From positions 1-29,495 of the IMG/VR virus record IMGVR_UViG_3300035670_000986: a stretch of DNA of 29,495 nt; one strand, given 5' to 3'. The translations under genes were made by a program, and so were the position numbers. The notes beneath the pieces were generated by a model. The model saw nothing but the letters and a program-made list of their open reading frames with translations, ran no database searches and had not been told where the DNA came from. Within the stretch, counting starts at the first letter, position 1. Each line of letters opens with the position of its first letter. Origin of the DNA: a virus. Shown here piece after piece: positions 13,801 to 21,708 of this stretch.

Positions 13801-16800
13801 ATGGCAGCATCTTCAGGATTCGCCAAATCATTTAACAACGCATCAAAAGAGTTTTGTACGTGTTTGGATTGTTCGCTTAGCGGTTTTTCTAGTTCCCAGT
13901 ATTCATCTTCTTTACGCTCACGAATAACGCGTTTTAGATACGTGACAGGTTTGTTTTGAATCACTTCGTATTCAAACGAAAAATCTTTTAAAATATTGTA
14001 CAGCTCTTTAAAAGATATATTGTTATAAGTAGTAATACTTGAACGCTCTTTTAGTTCTCTGAACAAAGCATTAACAAGCTCAGTTTTGTCGTTTGAAATT
14101 AAAGCATCGTATAGATCTTTTCTTTTATATTCCTTCCCAAACTTAACAGCTAAAGCAATATAATCTGAAATCTCGTCAGCTATTTCGCTAATAACATTTG
14201 ATTTATTGCGTCTTTCACGATTTTCAACGCTAAGAGTATTTAGCCAATTGTCAAATGCCTTGTCTCTTATGGCGGACAGCTCTGCACGCGTTTTTCCATT
14301 AAATTTAACGCCTGTCTCTTTATCAAATTTTATTTCGGGCGTACGGGCTATTTTTTTCTCTAATTCTTGTCTAGCATAACTAAGCGCAGTCCCCGGTCTA
14401 GTAGCCGTGTACGTGCCCCACATATACGCTTGCATACCTTCGCCAGTGCCCATGTATGAATGGTCGAACTCTTGGAACGTAACCCCCGTGCCATGCCATT
14501 CACCACGCAGTTCAAAATCAGCAGCACCGTACGCAAAGTCCACAAAATCTTGCGCGGTCATGTTCTTAATTTGTTTGGCAAAGTCAGGCCCAAGCAACTT
14601 GCCAATAATCTTCTTGAAGTTCTCGTACAGGCGGTACAAGAAACCTGCGACTGGGCCTTTACCTTTTTCTGTGGGGTTAACGCCAGCTATAACAGCTTCT
14701 TCTACAAAATAAGCAAGTATCTCGTCATCACGTGTTTCAACATCAGGTGTTTCATCTGCAAACGCATAATTAACGCGCTGCATGGCTGCTTTAGCAATCT
14801 TGGATTCTTGTGATCCGTCGCCACGCTTAGCCCAAGTCTCAACCTGATTAACAAGCGCTTTGTATTGCGCATCGCCCAACATATTACGGAAGCCAACGTG
14901 CGCACCTACCTCATGGAGGAATACCGCAAGCTCTTGTCCTTTTGGGATATTGCTGGCGATTAGATACACTTCGCCATACGGTGTTACGAAACCACGAGCG
15001 TCAGTTGGGACGTTGTAGTATTCGCCAATGTTTTTCCCAAGAGATTTAACGTCAGGGTAAACGTATACGTTTTTGTTATCCCAATCGGTTACTAAGGGGA
15101 ATGCCCCTTGAATAACTTTACGAACCTCTGCAACCGTCGTTGGGTTTTCTACCTGCCCACGTGACTTCAGGATGCCCTTGCGTTCAAAGTACGCCCTTAC
15201 GCTCTGCGCTTGCGGCACATTTTCAAGCTCAGACATATGCGCCATTGCATTACGTCTTGCATCGCGCAGAGCACGTGCGTATTCCGCACTCTTAAACCCA
15301 TAATCTTTAGCTGCCTTCTTAACATCAGGCGCTGAGTAAGACATGGCATCAATTTCATATTGCAGCTTGGCTGCTTCTGTGGCCCGTGTCTTTGGCGTAC
15401 CTTTTGGCTTGTTAAAGTTTTCATCAATGATGGCAGCAATACGCTCGTTAGAAGCATTAATCAAGGTTTGAATTTCCTTGATGGCTTCCAGACGATTGTC
15501 TTTAGCCGTTATGAGCGTGTCGCGTAGTGGTCCTTCAATTTTAGTTTTCTTACCTTTTGCAGCAAGCGCTTTATCGATGGCTTTGATCTCGTTTTTGTAT
15601 ACGCCTACTTGTGCAGCAAGCTGTTCTTCAGAAATGCGGGGGATGGATTTATCTGCACGTACCGTACCCATCCTAGCGTTTTCAAGTGCTTGGGCAAGTT
15701 CAAGCGCCTGAAGGTCAACATTGCCGCCTGTGGCCTCAAATATTTCTTTTTGCTCAAGCAGTAATTTCTTTGTCTTACCCAACCGAGCGCGTTGTGCGCC
15801 TTTGGCCTCGGCAATTTGTTTATCAATATCTTGAATACGCTGCTCGTATTTTTGTTTTTCCTTTTCGGTAGCTTCTTGAACTCTGCCAAGCTGTGCTTTC
15901 TCAAGCGCTTCTAAATTAAACGGCGCAGCAGTAATGGGTTGCACATCAAGACGTTGAACAGGTTGATCTTGCAGTATGGCAAGGTCTTGCCGAAGCGCTT
16001 CCATTTTGCCGTAAAGCGCAGCCATCTTACTTGTAGCTGGACCTACCTTATCTTGTTCTCCCTTCTCAACTTGTTTCTTAAGCTTGGACAACTGACTACG
16101 GATGTTCTTAACTTCGCGGTCGTACTTCTTCTTAAGCTCAATCGTATCTTCGTCAGTTTCAACGACAACGTCCTTACGTTCAACTTTTGTTCCCGGTAAC
16201 CCAAGACCAACCTTGACGCCAACTTCAGCTTCTTTAGTTTTAGCGCGGAGGTCGGCTATCCTACGTTGCGTAGTTTCAAGTATTGCGATATTGCGTCGAG
16301 CAATGGCTTGAGGTTGTGCAGCTTTACGTTCGGCCACACGTGTTTCTTTTTCTGCTTGAAGCGATTTAAGTAATTTTATTTCAGCTTGCAAACGCTTGTT
16401 TACAGCAACTTCAGCGTTTGCTAAAAGTTTATCCTCCGTAGCCGGGGACGCTTCTTTAATCTCATTTCTCAAAGCTTCTAAGTCAGAACGCAGGTCTGCA
16501 AGATACGCGTCCGCTGCTGCACGGTCTTTATCAGGGATATAGTATTCAGCGCGGTTTGCTTTCTCAACAATCGACTTGTATTGTTTTGTTTTAGCTGCAA
16601 GTTCTTGTGACACAGCTTGCGCAATTGTTTGAAGATCCTTTAACCCTTCTGCATTGATGCGCTTGATAGCATCTTGTTGCACCTGTGCAGCAGTCTTTGC
16701 AACATCTTTACCTATTTCGGTAATTAAGCGATCAAGATTTTTTTCTGAAGTTGCGTCAGCAACTTTTCTGTCCTCAACAACAGTTTCAATTTTTCTCTTA

Positions 16801-19800
16801 GCGTCGTCTAATTGCTTACGCATATTAGAAACTTTTAGCGACCCAAGAAAACGCATAAACGCTTCTGGGGTTTTACGTATAGTTGCGCGAGGCTCAAGTA
16901 GTTTTTCAGGAAACAATTCTCTTTGTGCCCCGCCAACTTCTGGCGCAGCAGGTACTTCTTCTTTTTCCTCAGCAGCAACTGCTGCTTTACGTGGTGCAGG
17001 CTCAATCCCCGGCAGCGTAAACTGCTCACCGGGAATAAACGAACGAGCTGGACGTGCCTCACGTGCCAACGCTTTATCACGAATCTCTGCAAGTTCTTCT
17101 TGCGTCACAAATAGCGCACGTGCAAATGGACGTGCTGCCTGTGTGCCAGCCTTCATATCAAAAGCAAGCTGCTCGCGGGTGATGTTCTTACTGGGTGTAA
17201 AGCGTGGTAATTCTTGTGGCCTACGGCTTTCTTCTACAACTTTTTCGTAACGTGCGCTACGGATAACTTTGCCCTGCCGCATCACAGCAGGCTCGACAAG
17301 TATTTCAGACACTTTACGGGTCACAGGGTCGTACTCTTGCGCCCGGATCATCAGCTCGTCCATCTTTTTGGCAAGCTGTTTAGTTAACGCATTGCGTTCT
17401 TCAGGGGTAACTCCACGCACCCCTTCTGCACGTCGTGCAGCATCAATTTCATCGATAGTATTAGTAATGTAGTTGTTACGGTACGTTACAGCTTGCTGAA
17501 GTGCATCTTTACGTTTTGCAAGTGAATCTTTCTTAAACTGTTCAAACGTAGGCATCATGTATTCCTGCCCACGCGCTGCGGCTTCTTCAGCCATTGACGA
17601 TACGTAGTAACGATACCCGCGCTCAGTCTGCCCTAGTTTTGTCTGACGTAACTCATCAAGGGCAGAAGCAAAATTACTAAACTCCTGATCCTGACGACTC
17701 TGTGCATCTTTAATAGACTCACGTGCTTTTGCCCCGCCAACCTTGACCTTGGCTTTAATCTGCTCAATTTCTGTATCACGCTGAGTAACTGTTTGCAGTG
17801 CAGTGTCATATCGTTGTTGTGCTGCGGCAAGTTGTTCTTCGCTAGCTTCAGGCTGCGCAGTGAGCGCGTCAAGTGCTGTCTTGGCTTCTTGTGACTGCTT
17901 AACTGCCGCATCACGTTCCTTCTGAAGCTTGGCTATACGCAGTGCGTCATCGCCACGAACTAACAACTCCTCAGCAGGTGCCCCGAGATCTTCAACGCGC
18001 TTCTCAGGTTGATTCCGTTTGAGCGTGTCTAACTCATTGATTCGTACCTGTGTAGCAAACGCCTTCAAACCATCAGGCGTAAACGTATTGTCAGGCGTTA
18101 CAAGTTGCTTATCTTCTGCAAGATAACTCTGTAATTTCTCACGCTCTTGTGCAATACGCGCTTCAATCTGATCAATAGACTGAAGCCCCAGTGACTTCTT
18201 TACAAGCGGCGATAGTTCACCTGTACGAACAGCGTCCATATACTGGGCACGTTCTTCGGGTTTTGTCAGCCCTAGTGCACGGAGACTTACAGGACTATCA
18301 AGCGAACGCTCCACACGCTGGAGGGCAATGTCTTCAGTTTCTGCCGAACCCATCATGAGCTTGGCTAGTTGTTTTACATCACGGCGAGCTTGTTCTTCCG
18401 CAGCACGTGCTTCTTCCCCACGCATCTTTTCTTGGCGCTCAGCCATGCGCCCTTCCAAGGTTTCTGCTGTCTTAACGGGGGGCAGCTCTGCTTGATAACC
18501 AGTGTCAACTTCTTCTGCTGTACGTTCTGCACGTCTGGTTGCTTCAGGGTATGCAAACCCTGCTGGCGTTTCCATGAACAGTTGTTCACCACCAACCTGC
18601 GGTGCTTGCGCTTCAAGCCGCTGACGTTCAGCGCGTAGCGTTTTAATTTTCTGCGCAAGTTCTCCAGCCTTTTGACTTTCGCCAAGCTCGGCTTGCTTTT
18701 GCATATTCTTGAGCAGCTTAGCTTCTTCAGCCTGTAGTGCCTTGAGCGCTTCCATCGGATCAGGCACAGCGTTAATAGACGCTAGCTGTTCTTCAATCTG
18801 TTTACGCCCTTGGATTAATGGCGATAGTTGCTGGCTCATTGCCGCAACAGCATCCACGTCACCCGTCTGCGTAGCCTGTGCAATTTGTTTTTGGTAATCC
18901 TCTATTGCGCGAGATACACGCGCATAGTCTTGCTGTAACTCTTGGGTTTCTTGTGTGCGATCTACAACAGGCGCAGGAGCCTGCATTTGCGGCCCTGTCA
19001 CAGCAGCTTCAGCTAAATCTAAAGCTCGTTGGTCCGCAGCAAACAGAGGCACCCCTGCTTCTTCTGCACGACGTTGGCGGTCTGCAAGCTCTGCCGCTTC
19101 AACTTTGCCCCTTTCTTCTTCAGCACGTCTACGTGCAACTTCTTGCTTTATCTTTGTTTCAGCCCGTGCCTGTTCACTACCACGCTCAAAGTATCGACCT
19201 ACTGGAGATATAGCGCCGCCCAGCACTGCACCGCCAATAAAACTGTCCACGTACTCACGACGTGCGTCAGCGTCTGCAATCTTTAAGCCAGCTTGTAAAC
19301 GCTCAATAAACTGCTGGCCTGTTTCTGTAACACCTTCAATCCCGGCAGTACGCGCACCTGTCGCAGCGTAGTCTGCAAGGACACGCTTATATCCTTGCTT
19401 AGCTATTTCTTTAGCTTCGGCTTCTGTAAGTTCTTTACCAACGGACTTAAATAAGTTACGGACAAGTGGCAGCGCACGGAAACTAACCACATCAAGCGCA
19501 GCTTGCGGCACAGCCGCAATAAAAGCAGTTGCCCCACTGGTCTGCTCTAGCCCCGCGTTGGGATCAGTACGTTTGACTTCTTCAAGCTGCCTTGCAAGGT
19601 TTGATCCTGTGAATTGCGCGGCAGAGGTAAGCCCTGCGGCTGTACCGGCAGCTAACGTACCAAGCGTTAATCCACCAACAACAGGAGCGGCAGCGGCAGC
19701 GGCGGGTAAAGCAAGCGTAGCCCCGGCAGCGGCAAGCGGCGCCGCCATATAGGGTAGTGATCCACCTAGCGTTTCTTTAAACTTTTCAAAAGGAGCTTCG

Positions 19801-20090
19801 GTCCAACTTTTTTCCGTGGGCCTATATATGCGTTGTGCTTCAGCCTCACGCTCTGCCTGATACTTCTCTGCTTCAGGCAAACCCATCAAACCTAGTTTAC
19901 CCGCTGTAAGTGCTGCCTGCCCTTTTAGTGATTCAACGCCTGCTTTAAAAGCAGGTAAAAATCCGCTTTCGCCTTTAGGTCCAAACTCAGGGTATTTGGC
20001 AATAATACGGCGCTTAGCTTCTTCTGGCGTTACGGAATCCGGAATGTTTTCAACCAGCGTTCCGTCGGGTAAGCGTATGGAATAAGCCAT
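10776..20090 (-). CDS. Giant 3104-residue polyvalent virion protein with zincin-like, ADP-ribosyltransferase-like and LPD38-like domains
   Basis: The largest gene, last in the leftward operon, 2 bases after the preceding stop. Regions: residues 1-40, an N-terminal module (SIRLPDGTLVENIPDSVTPE); 110-160, an Ala/Gly-rich hydrophobic segment; about 310-1640, long Glu/Lys/Gln/Ala coiled coils; HEVGAH at 1726-1731 (HExxxH, zincin-like); about 1862-2195, an ADP-ribosyltransferase-like domain starting WHGTG (His1866), with MGTGEGMQAYMWGTY and closing NYVNFYDKN; and about 2200-3104, an LPD38-like region with hydrophobic helices (GAMLAATAIAYAMLM). Polyvalent proteins of phages and conjugative elements are predicted to enter the cell with the DNA and protect or reprogram it. 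It is probably packaged and ejected. No methylase, protease triad or lytic transglycosylase domain was recognised. Confidence 0.9.
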   Translation of the reverse strand: MAYSIRLPDGTLVENIPDSVTPEEAKRRIIAKYPEFGPKGESGFLPAFKAGVESLKGQAALTAGKLGLMGLPEAEKYQAEREAEAQRIYRPTEKSWTEAPFEKFKETLGGSLPYMAAPLAAAGATLALPAAAAAAPVVGGLTLGTLAAGTAAGLTSAAQFTGSNLARQLEEVKRTDPNAGLEQTSGATAFIAAVPQAALDVVSFRALPLVRNLFKSVGKELTEAEAKEIAKQGYKRVLADYAATGARTAGIEGVTETGQQFIERLQAGLKIADADARREYVDSFIGGAVLGGAISPVGRYFERGSEQARAETKIKQEVARRRAEEERGKVEAAELADRQRRAEEAGVPLFAADQRALDLAEAAVTGPQMQAPAPVVDRTQETQELQQDYARVSRAIEDYQKQIAQATQTGDVDAVAAMSQQLSPLIQGRKQIEEQLASINAVPDPMEALKALQAEEAKLLKNMQKQAELGESQKAGELAQKIKTLRAERQRLEAQAPQVGGEQLFMETPAGFAYPEATRRAERTAEEVDTGYQAELPPVKTAETLEGRMAERQEKMRGEEARAAEEQARRDVKQLAKLMMGSAETEDIALQRVERSLDSPVSLRALGLTKPEERAQYMDAVRTGELSPLVKKSLGLQSIDQIEARIAQEREKLQSYLAEDKQLVTPDNTFTPDGLKAFATQVRINELDTLKRNQPEKRVEDLGAPAEELLVRGDDALRIAKLQKERDAAVKQSQEAKTALDALTAQPEASEEQLAAAQQRYDTALQTVTQRDTEIEQIKAKVKVGGAKARESIKDAQSRQDQEFSNFASALDELRQTKLGQTERGYRYYVSSMAEEAAARGQEYMMPTFEQFKKDSLAKRKDALQQAVTYRNNYITNTIDEIDAARRAEGVRGVTPEERNALTKQLAKKMDELMIRAQEYDPVTRKVSEILVEPAVMRQGKVIRSARYEKVVEESRRPQELPRFTPSKNITREQLAFDMKAGTQAARPFARALFVTQEELAEIRDKALAREARPARSFIPGEQFTLPGIEPAPRKAAVAAEEKEEVPAAPEVGGAQRELFPEKLLEPRATIRKTPEAFMRFLGSLKVSNMRKQLDDAKRKIETVVEDRKVADATSEKNLDRLITEIGKDVAKTAAQVQQDAIKRINAEGLKDLQTIAQAVSQELAAKTKQYKSIVEKANRAEYYIPDKDRAAADAYLADLRSDLEALRNEIKEASPATEDKLLANAEVAVNKRLQAEIKLLKSLQAEKETRVAERKAAQPQAIARRNIAILETTQRRIADLRAKTKEAEVGVKVGLGLPGTKVERKDVVVETDEDTIELKKKYDREVKNIRSQLSKLKKQVEKGEQDKVGPATSKMAALYGKMEALRQDLAILQDQPVQRLDVQPITAAPFNLEALEKAQLGRVQEATEKEKQKYEQRIQDIDKQIAEAKGAQRARLGKTKKLLLEQKEIFEATGGNVDLQALELAQALENARMGTVRADKSIPRISEEQLAAQVGVYKNEIKAIDKALAAKGKKTKIEGPLRDTLITAKDNRLEAIKEIQTLINASNERIAAIIDENFNKPKGTPKTRATEAAKLQYEIDAMSYSAPDVKKAAKDYGFKSAEYARALRDARRNAMAHMSELENVPQAQSVRAYFERKGILKSRGQVENPTTVAEVRKVIQGAFPLVTDWDNKNVYVYPDVKSLGKNIGEYYNVPTDARGFVTPYGEVYLIASNIPKGQELAVFLHEVGAHVGFRNMLGDAQYKALVNQVETWAKRGDGSQESKIAKAAMQRVNYAFADETPDVETRDDEILAYFVEEAVIAGVNPTEKGKGPVAGFLYRLYENFKKIIGKLLGPDFAKQIKNMTAQDFVDFAYGAADFELRGEWHGTGVTFQEFDHSYMGTGEGMQAYMWGTYTATRPGTALSYARQELEKKIARTPEIKFDKETGVKFNGKTRAELSAIRDKAFDNWLNTLSVENRERRNKSNVISEIADEISDYIALAVKFGKEYKRKDLYDALISNDKTELVNALFRELKERSSITTYNNISFKELYNILKDFSFEYEVIQNKPVTYLKRVIRERKEDEYWELEKPLSEQSKHVQNSFDALLNDLANPEDAAMLKELLDKENNRLFAANLFPAYLYAQQPLFGSASKSSTSDRKKLIIASAKDPYFREGAAHTQLQKATAELLWSYGIAGNKHQGAKAANYVNFYDKNQQILTAAEVSDLKEGVKDVLGTKGTTPKVLFSVNYPADMPANVADTVQRITGAEQGVVERLKNTLRGGEFRARFVDRLDPLEQVLKYAKDNELAQAQQMFEAVYYSRMHDQRMNFTSAVVNHGGMKMVQRPKADGSMEFIPEAGFGVSLREISESLRESGIDADAANRLFTTYMAHQRAKNNPSVGLRKLNFNTDPAKGGISVDMLKDVDAYINSKPEIKDAFEKARTQYNEYNKNLINFLEATGAISKDLAKTLNATKDYIPFYRVDEKKEQVFLSIGTEDVPINIGSLKEQPYLRELVGGNEHIVDFFTSSVQNTTILTDMALRNLASSRVATSLKALGFAEIKPDAKPEGPNVVRFKVNGETQSAVLSEEKLDELGIDASILVKGLEGVSMTLPFMARMFTGPAQVLRKFVTRNPVYMLRQIVRDTSAAALVTGADITPVYSAIKQFPSMVKGTSNVEEILKKRGVFGGQTITGSSEDMAKLLRDLAKGGKTLNFQLARLDELSMKADAATRMTLYEDFRAKGMSEMEATLGALESMNFGRRGYSPTAYMLSMLVPFMNAQIQGLDVVYRAFTGKMYGQDQLNVRKKLMTRGAMLAATAIAYAMLMQDDEAYQNAPADEKYNNFFVYIPGVSEPLRVPIPFELGYIFKSLPEMVYNMATTDETLQKNIPALKSMVVNSIPIGLPQFIKPALEVAVNYSFFGGRAIESERELDLTKAERVRQNTTEVSKLLSKMTTVTVGSKEYGLSPIEIDHLMRGYFGGLVPALMSVANPVLEEPTKVKPETRASGTILIGGLFQPKDATGLINFAYEQVYDIQQRQRTLKELEATGREADADIFYKENEYLLDLTKDAGRFKKKMGDLAKEERIVREDPGMTPAQKRKELDEIRAERIAFAKDMIAAVSENKRLAAR
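13506..14507 (-). other. AT-rich ADP-ribosyltransferase-like domain segment inside the giant gene
   Basis: This stretch encodes about residues 1862-2195 of the giant protein. It opens with the HGTG...FDHSYMGTGEGMQAYMWG signature recognised in phage polyvalent proteins as an ADP-ribosyltransferase-like domain and closes with NYVNFYDKNQQIL. Base composition drops sharply inside it: by hand count 13981-14220 has 70 G+C in 240 bases (29%), against 35 in 60 (58%) at 12901-12960 in the same gene. The core (13741-14360) is Lys/Asn/Ile-rich, unlike its flanks. This suggests a domain acquired by recombination, or a fast-evolving insert within the ART fold. Confidence 0.65.
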
Positions 20091-20092
20091 GT

Positions 20093-21706
20093 TTAGATAT
20101 TGCCAAAATTAATGACACGTTGTCCAGAGGCGCCCGTCGCCCCACCAACATACTGCTTCTTCCAATCAGCATAATCAGGAAATGGTTTGTCGCGTGTTTT
20201 GCGATCTTCCATATGGGCTTGTCTAGCTTTATTGTACTCACGTACAAGTGTATCTTCGTCTAGCCCACCAGCAGCTCCAGTGCCACGTCTCATTTGCAGT
20301 ATGTCAGTAATTGGTTTGCCCGTCTCTTTTGCAATCATCTGCAATGTACGGAACTCCGGAGGCGGCATTTTGGCAACACGTTCCTGTACATCAAGTGAAG
20401 CCTTAGAAATAGCTTTTCTAGTCTCATCGTCCATCGTCTGCCATTTATCCTGCATCGCAAGACGCACCGCTTCACGACGTTCAATAGACGCAAGCTCCTT
20501 TTCCTTCTCCAACTCAGCAGAAGAACCTTTAACCAACTCAATAGCTTCCGCACGACGCGCACGTTCAATGGCAGACTGCATCTGGTTCATCGCCATCTTA
20601 TAGGTGCGATCTTCTGCACGTTGCGCTGCCACATCTTTGCCCAACGCCTGTGCAGCCGCACCAATTGCTCCTTTACGTGGCGCAGCAGCATACGCACCCA
20701 ATGCGTTCGCTAAAGCACCAAGTCCAGCAGACTCGCGCTGTTTCTTGTATTCCTCTTGCATTTCCTTAAGACGCGCTTCTTCTGCTTCACCACCAAGTCC
20801 TGCAACACCCATTTCTTTAAGCGCGTCCCGTCGTCCTTGGATAATGTCTTTTAAACTACGTTGCTGATATTGCGCAGGTAAAAATTGAGCCAATGGGTCA
20901 GTTCCGGGGGCTGCATTAGCCTCCATCATTTGATTTTGAATTAACTCTTCTGGTGAAATAGCAGGAACATTTGGCCCTGTCGGTAACGCGGGTTGTGCCC
21001 TTTGCCCACCCAGAGCGCGTTGGGGGGATGGTGTAGCGGCGGAGGGGGGTGCTGGGCGATTACGGAAAGTAAAATCAGGTCCAGATATATCTTGAGTATA
21101 AGAGGGCATACTTGCAGCGGGAGCTTTTGGAGGAGGTGGAACATTCCCTAACAGCCTTGCACGAATGCCGTTTGCTCGTCGTATTTCAGACGGTGTAGCG
21201 GTACCTTCTGCAATTTTCTGTTCAATTTCTCGCAAAATATCGCGCTCATCTTTTGAGCTAGCGCTTATAAGTGATTCGCCAAACAACGAGCGATCTTCAG
21301 GGGGACGCCCTGAAATATTCATACGCGGTGCTCCCCCAACCAAACTGCCGTCAGTAAGCCCCTGATAACGCTCAACACGCCCACCATCTTCAAAAGCAAC
21401 AATCCCCCCACTAGCAAACCCTCGCTCCATGTTGGGCGCGGGTAGTGAAGCTACACCTTGCATTTGCGGAGGTGGGGCTGGAGGACGAAAAGCTTGTTCA
21501 ATACCTTGCTTAACAGTGGGTTGTTGTTGCGGATTTTGTTGCATAGCAGCAGATTGTTTGGCATCTTGCTCCATCTTTTTTCGACGTTGCAATTCACCCA
21601 GCGCAATGTAGGGCGGCACCTCGGGGTTGGTTCCGTTGGCATACTGCATAACAGCTTGAAGGGGCATCCCCTTCAAACGCTCAGAAATTTGAATAAGGTT
21701 AAGCAT
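20093..21706 (-). CDS. Virion-associated protein, Gln/Ala/Pro-rich with coiled coil
   Basis: A 537-residue probable structural or ejected protein. The N-terminus has a short helical module (MLNLIQISERLKGMPLQAVM, then NPEVPPYIALGELQRRKKM), followed by a Gln/Pro-rich linker. Next comes the Gly-Gly element FASGGIVAFEDGGRVERY, a short motif I recall in many podovirus virion proteins. Residues about 110-290 are Pro/Ala-rich and disordered. The region from about 290 to 460 is helical with Ala/Arg/Glu coiled coil (AEEARLKEMQEEYKKQ, RARRAEAIELVKGSS). The C-terminus ends GASGQRVINFGNI. It starts 2 bases after the upstream TAA and is followed 2 bases later by the giant gene. Its role is inferred from the operon; an internal virion protein or scaffold is plausible. 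Confidence 0.8.
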   Translation of the reverse strand: MLNLIQISERLKGMPLQAVMQYANGTNPEVPPYIALGELQRRKKMEQDAKQSAAMQQNPQQQPTVKQGIEQAFRPPAPPPQMQGVASLPAPNMERGFASGGIVAFEDGGRVERYQGLTDGSLVGGAPRMNISGRPPEDRSLFGESLISASSKDERDILREIEQKIAEGTATPSEIRRANGIRARLLGNVPPPPKAPAASMPSYTQDISGPDFTFRNRPAPPSAATPSPQRALGGQRAQPALPTGPNVPAISPEELIQNQMMEANAAPGTDPLAQFLPAQYQQRSLKDIIQGRRDALKEMGVAGLGGEAEEARLKEMQEEYKKQRESAGLGALANALGAYAAAPRKGAIGAAAQALGKDVAAQRAEDRTYKMAMNQMQSAIERARRAEAIELVKGSSAELEKEKELASIERREAVRLAMQDKWQTMDDETRKAISKASLDVQERVAKMPPPEFRTLQMIAKETGKPITDILQMRRGTGAAGGLDEDTLVREYNKARQAHMEDRKTRDKPFPDYADWKKQYVGGATGASGQRVINFGNI

Positions 21707-21708
21707 AG

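Noticed and set aside
16654-17250. 198-codon plus-strand open frame
   Set aside because: Antisense shadow of the coiled-coil region, with a Ser/Ala/Arg-rich sequence typical of reversed Ala/Glu coding.
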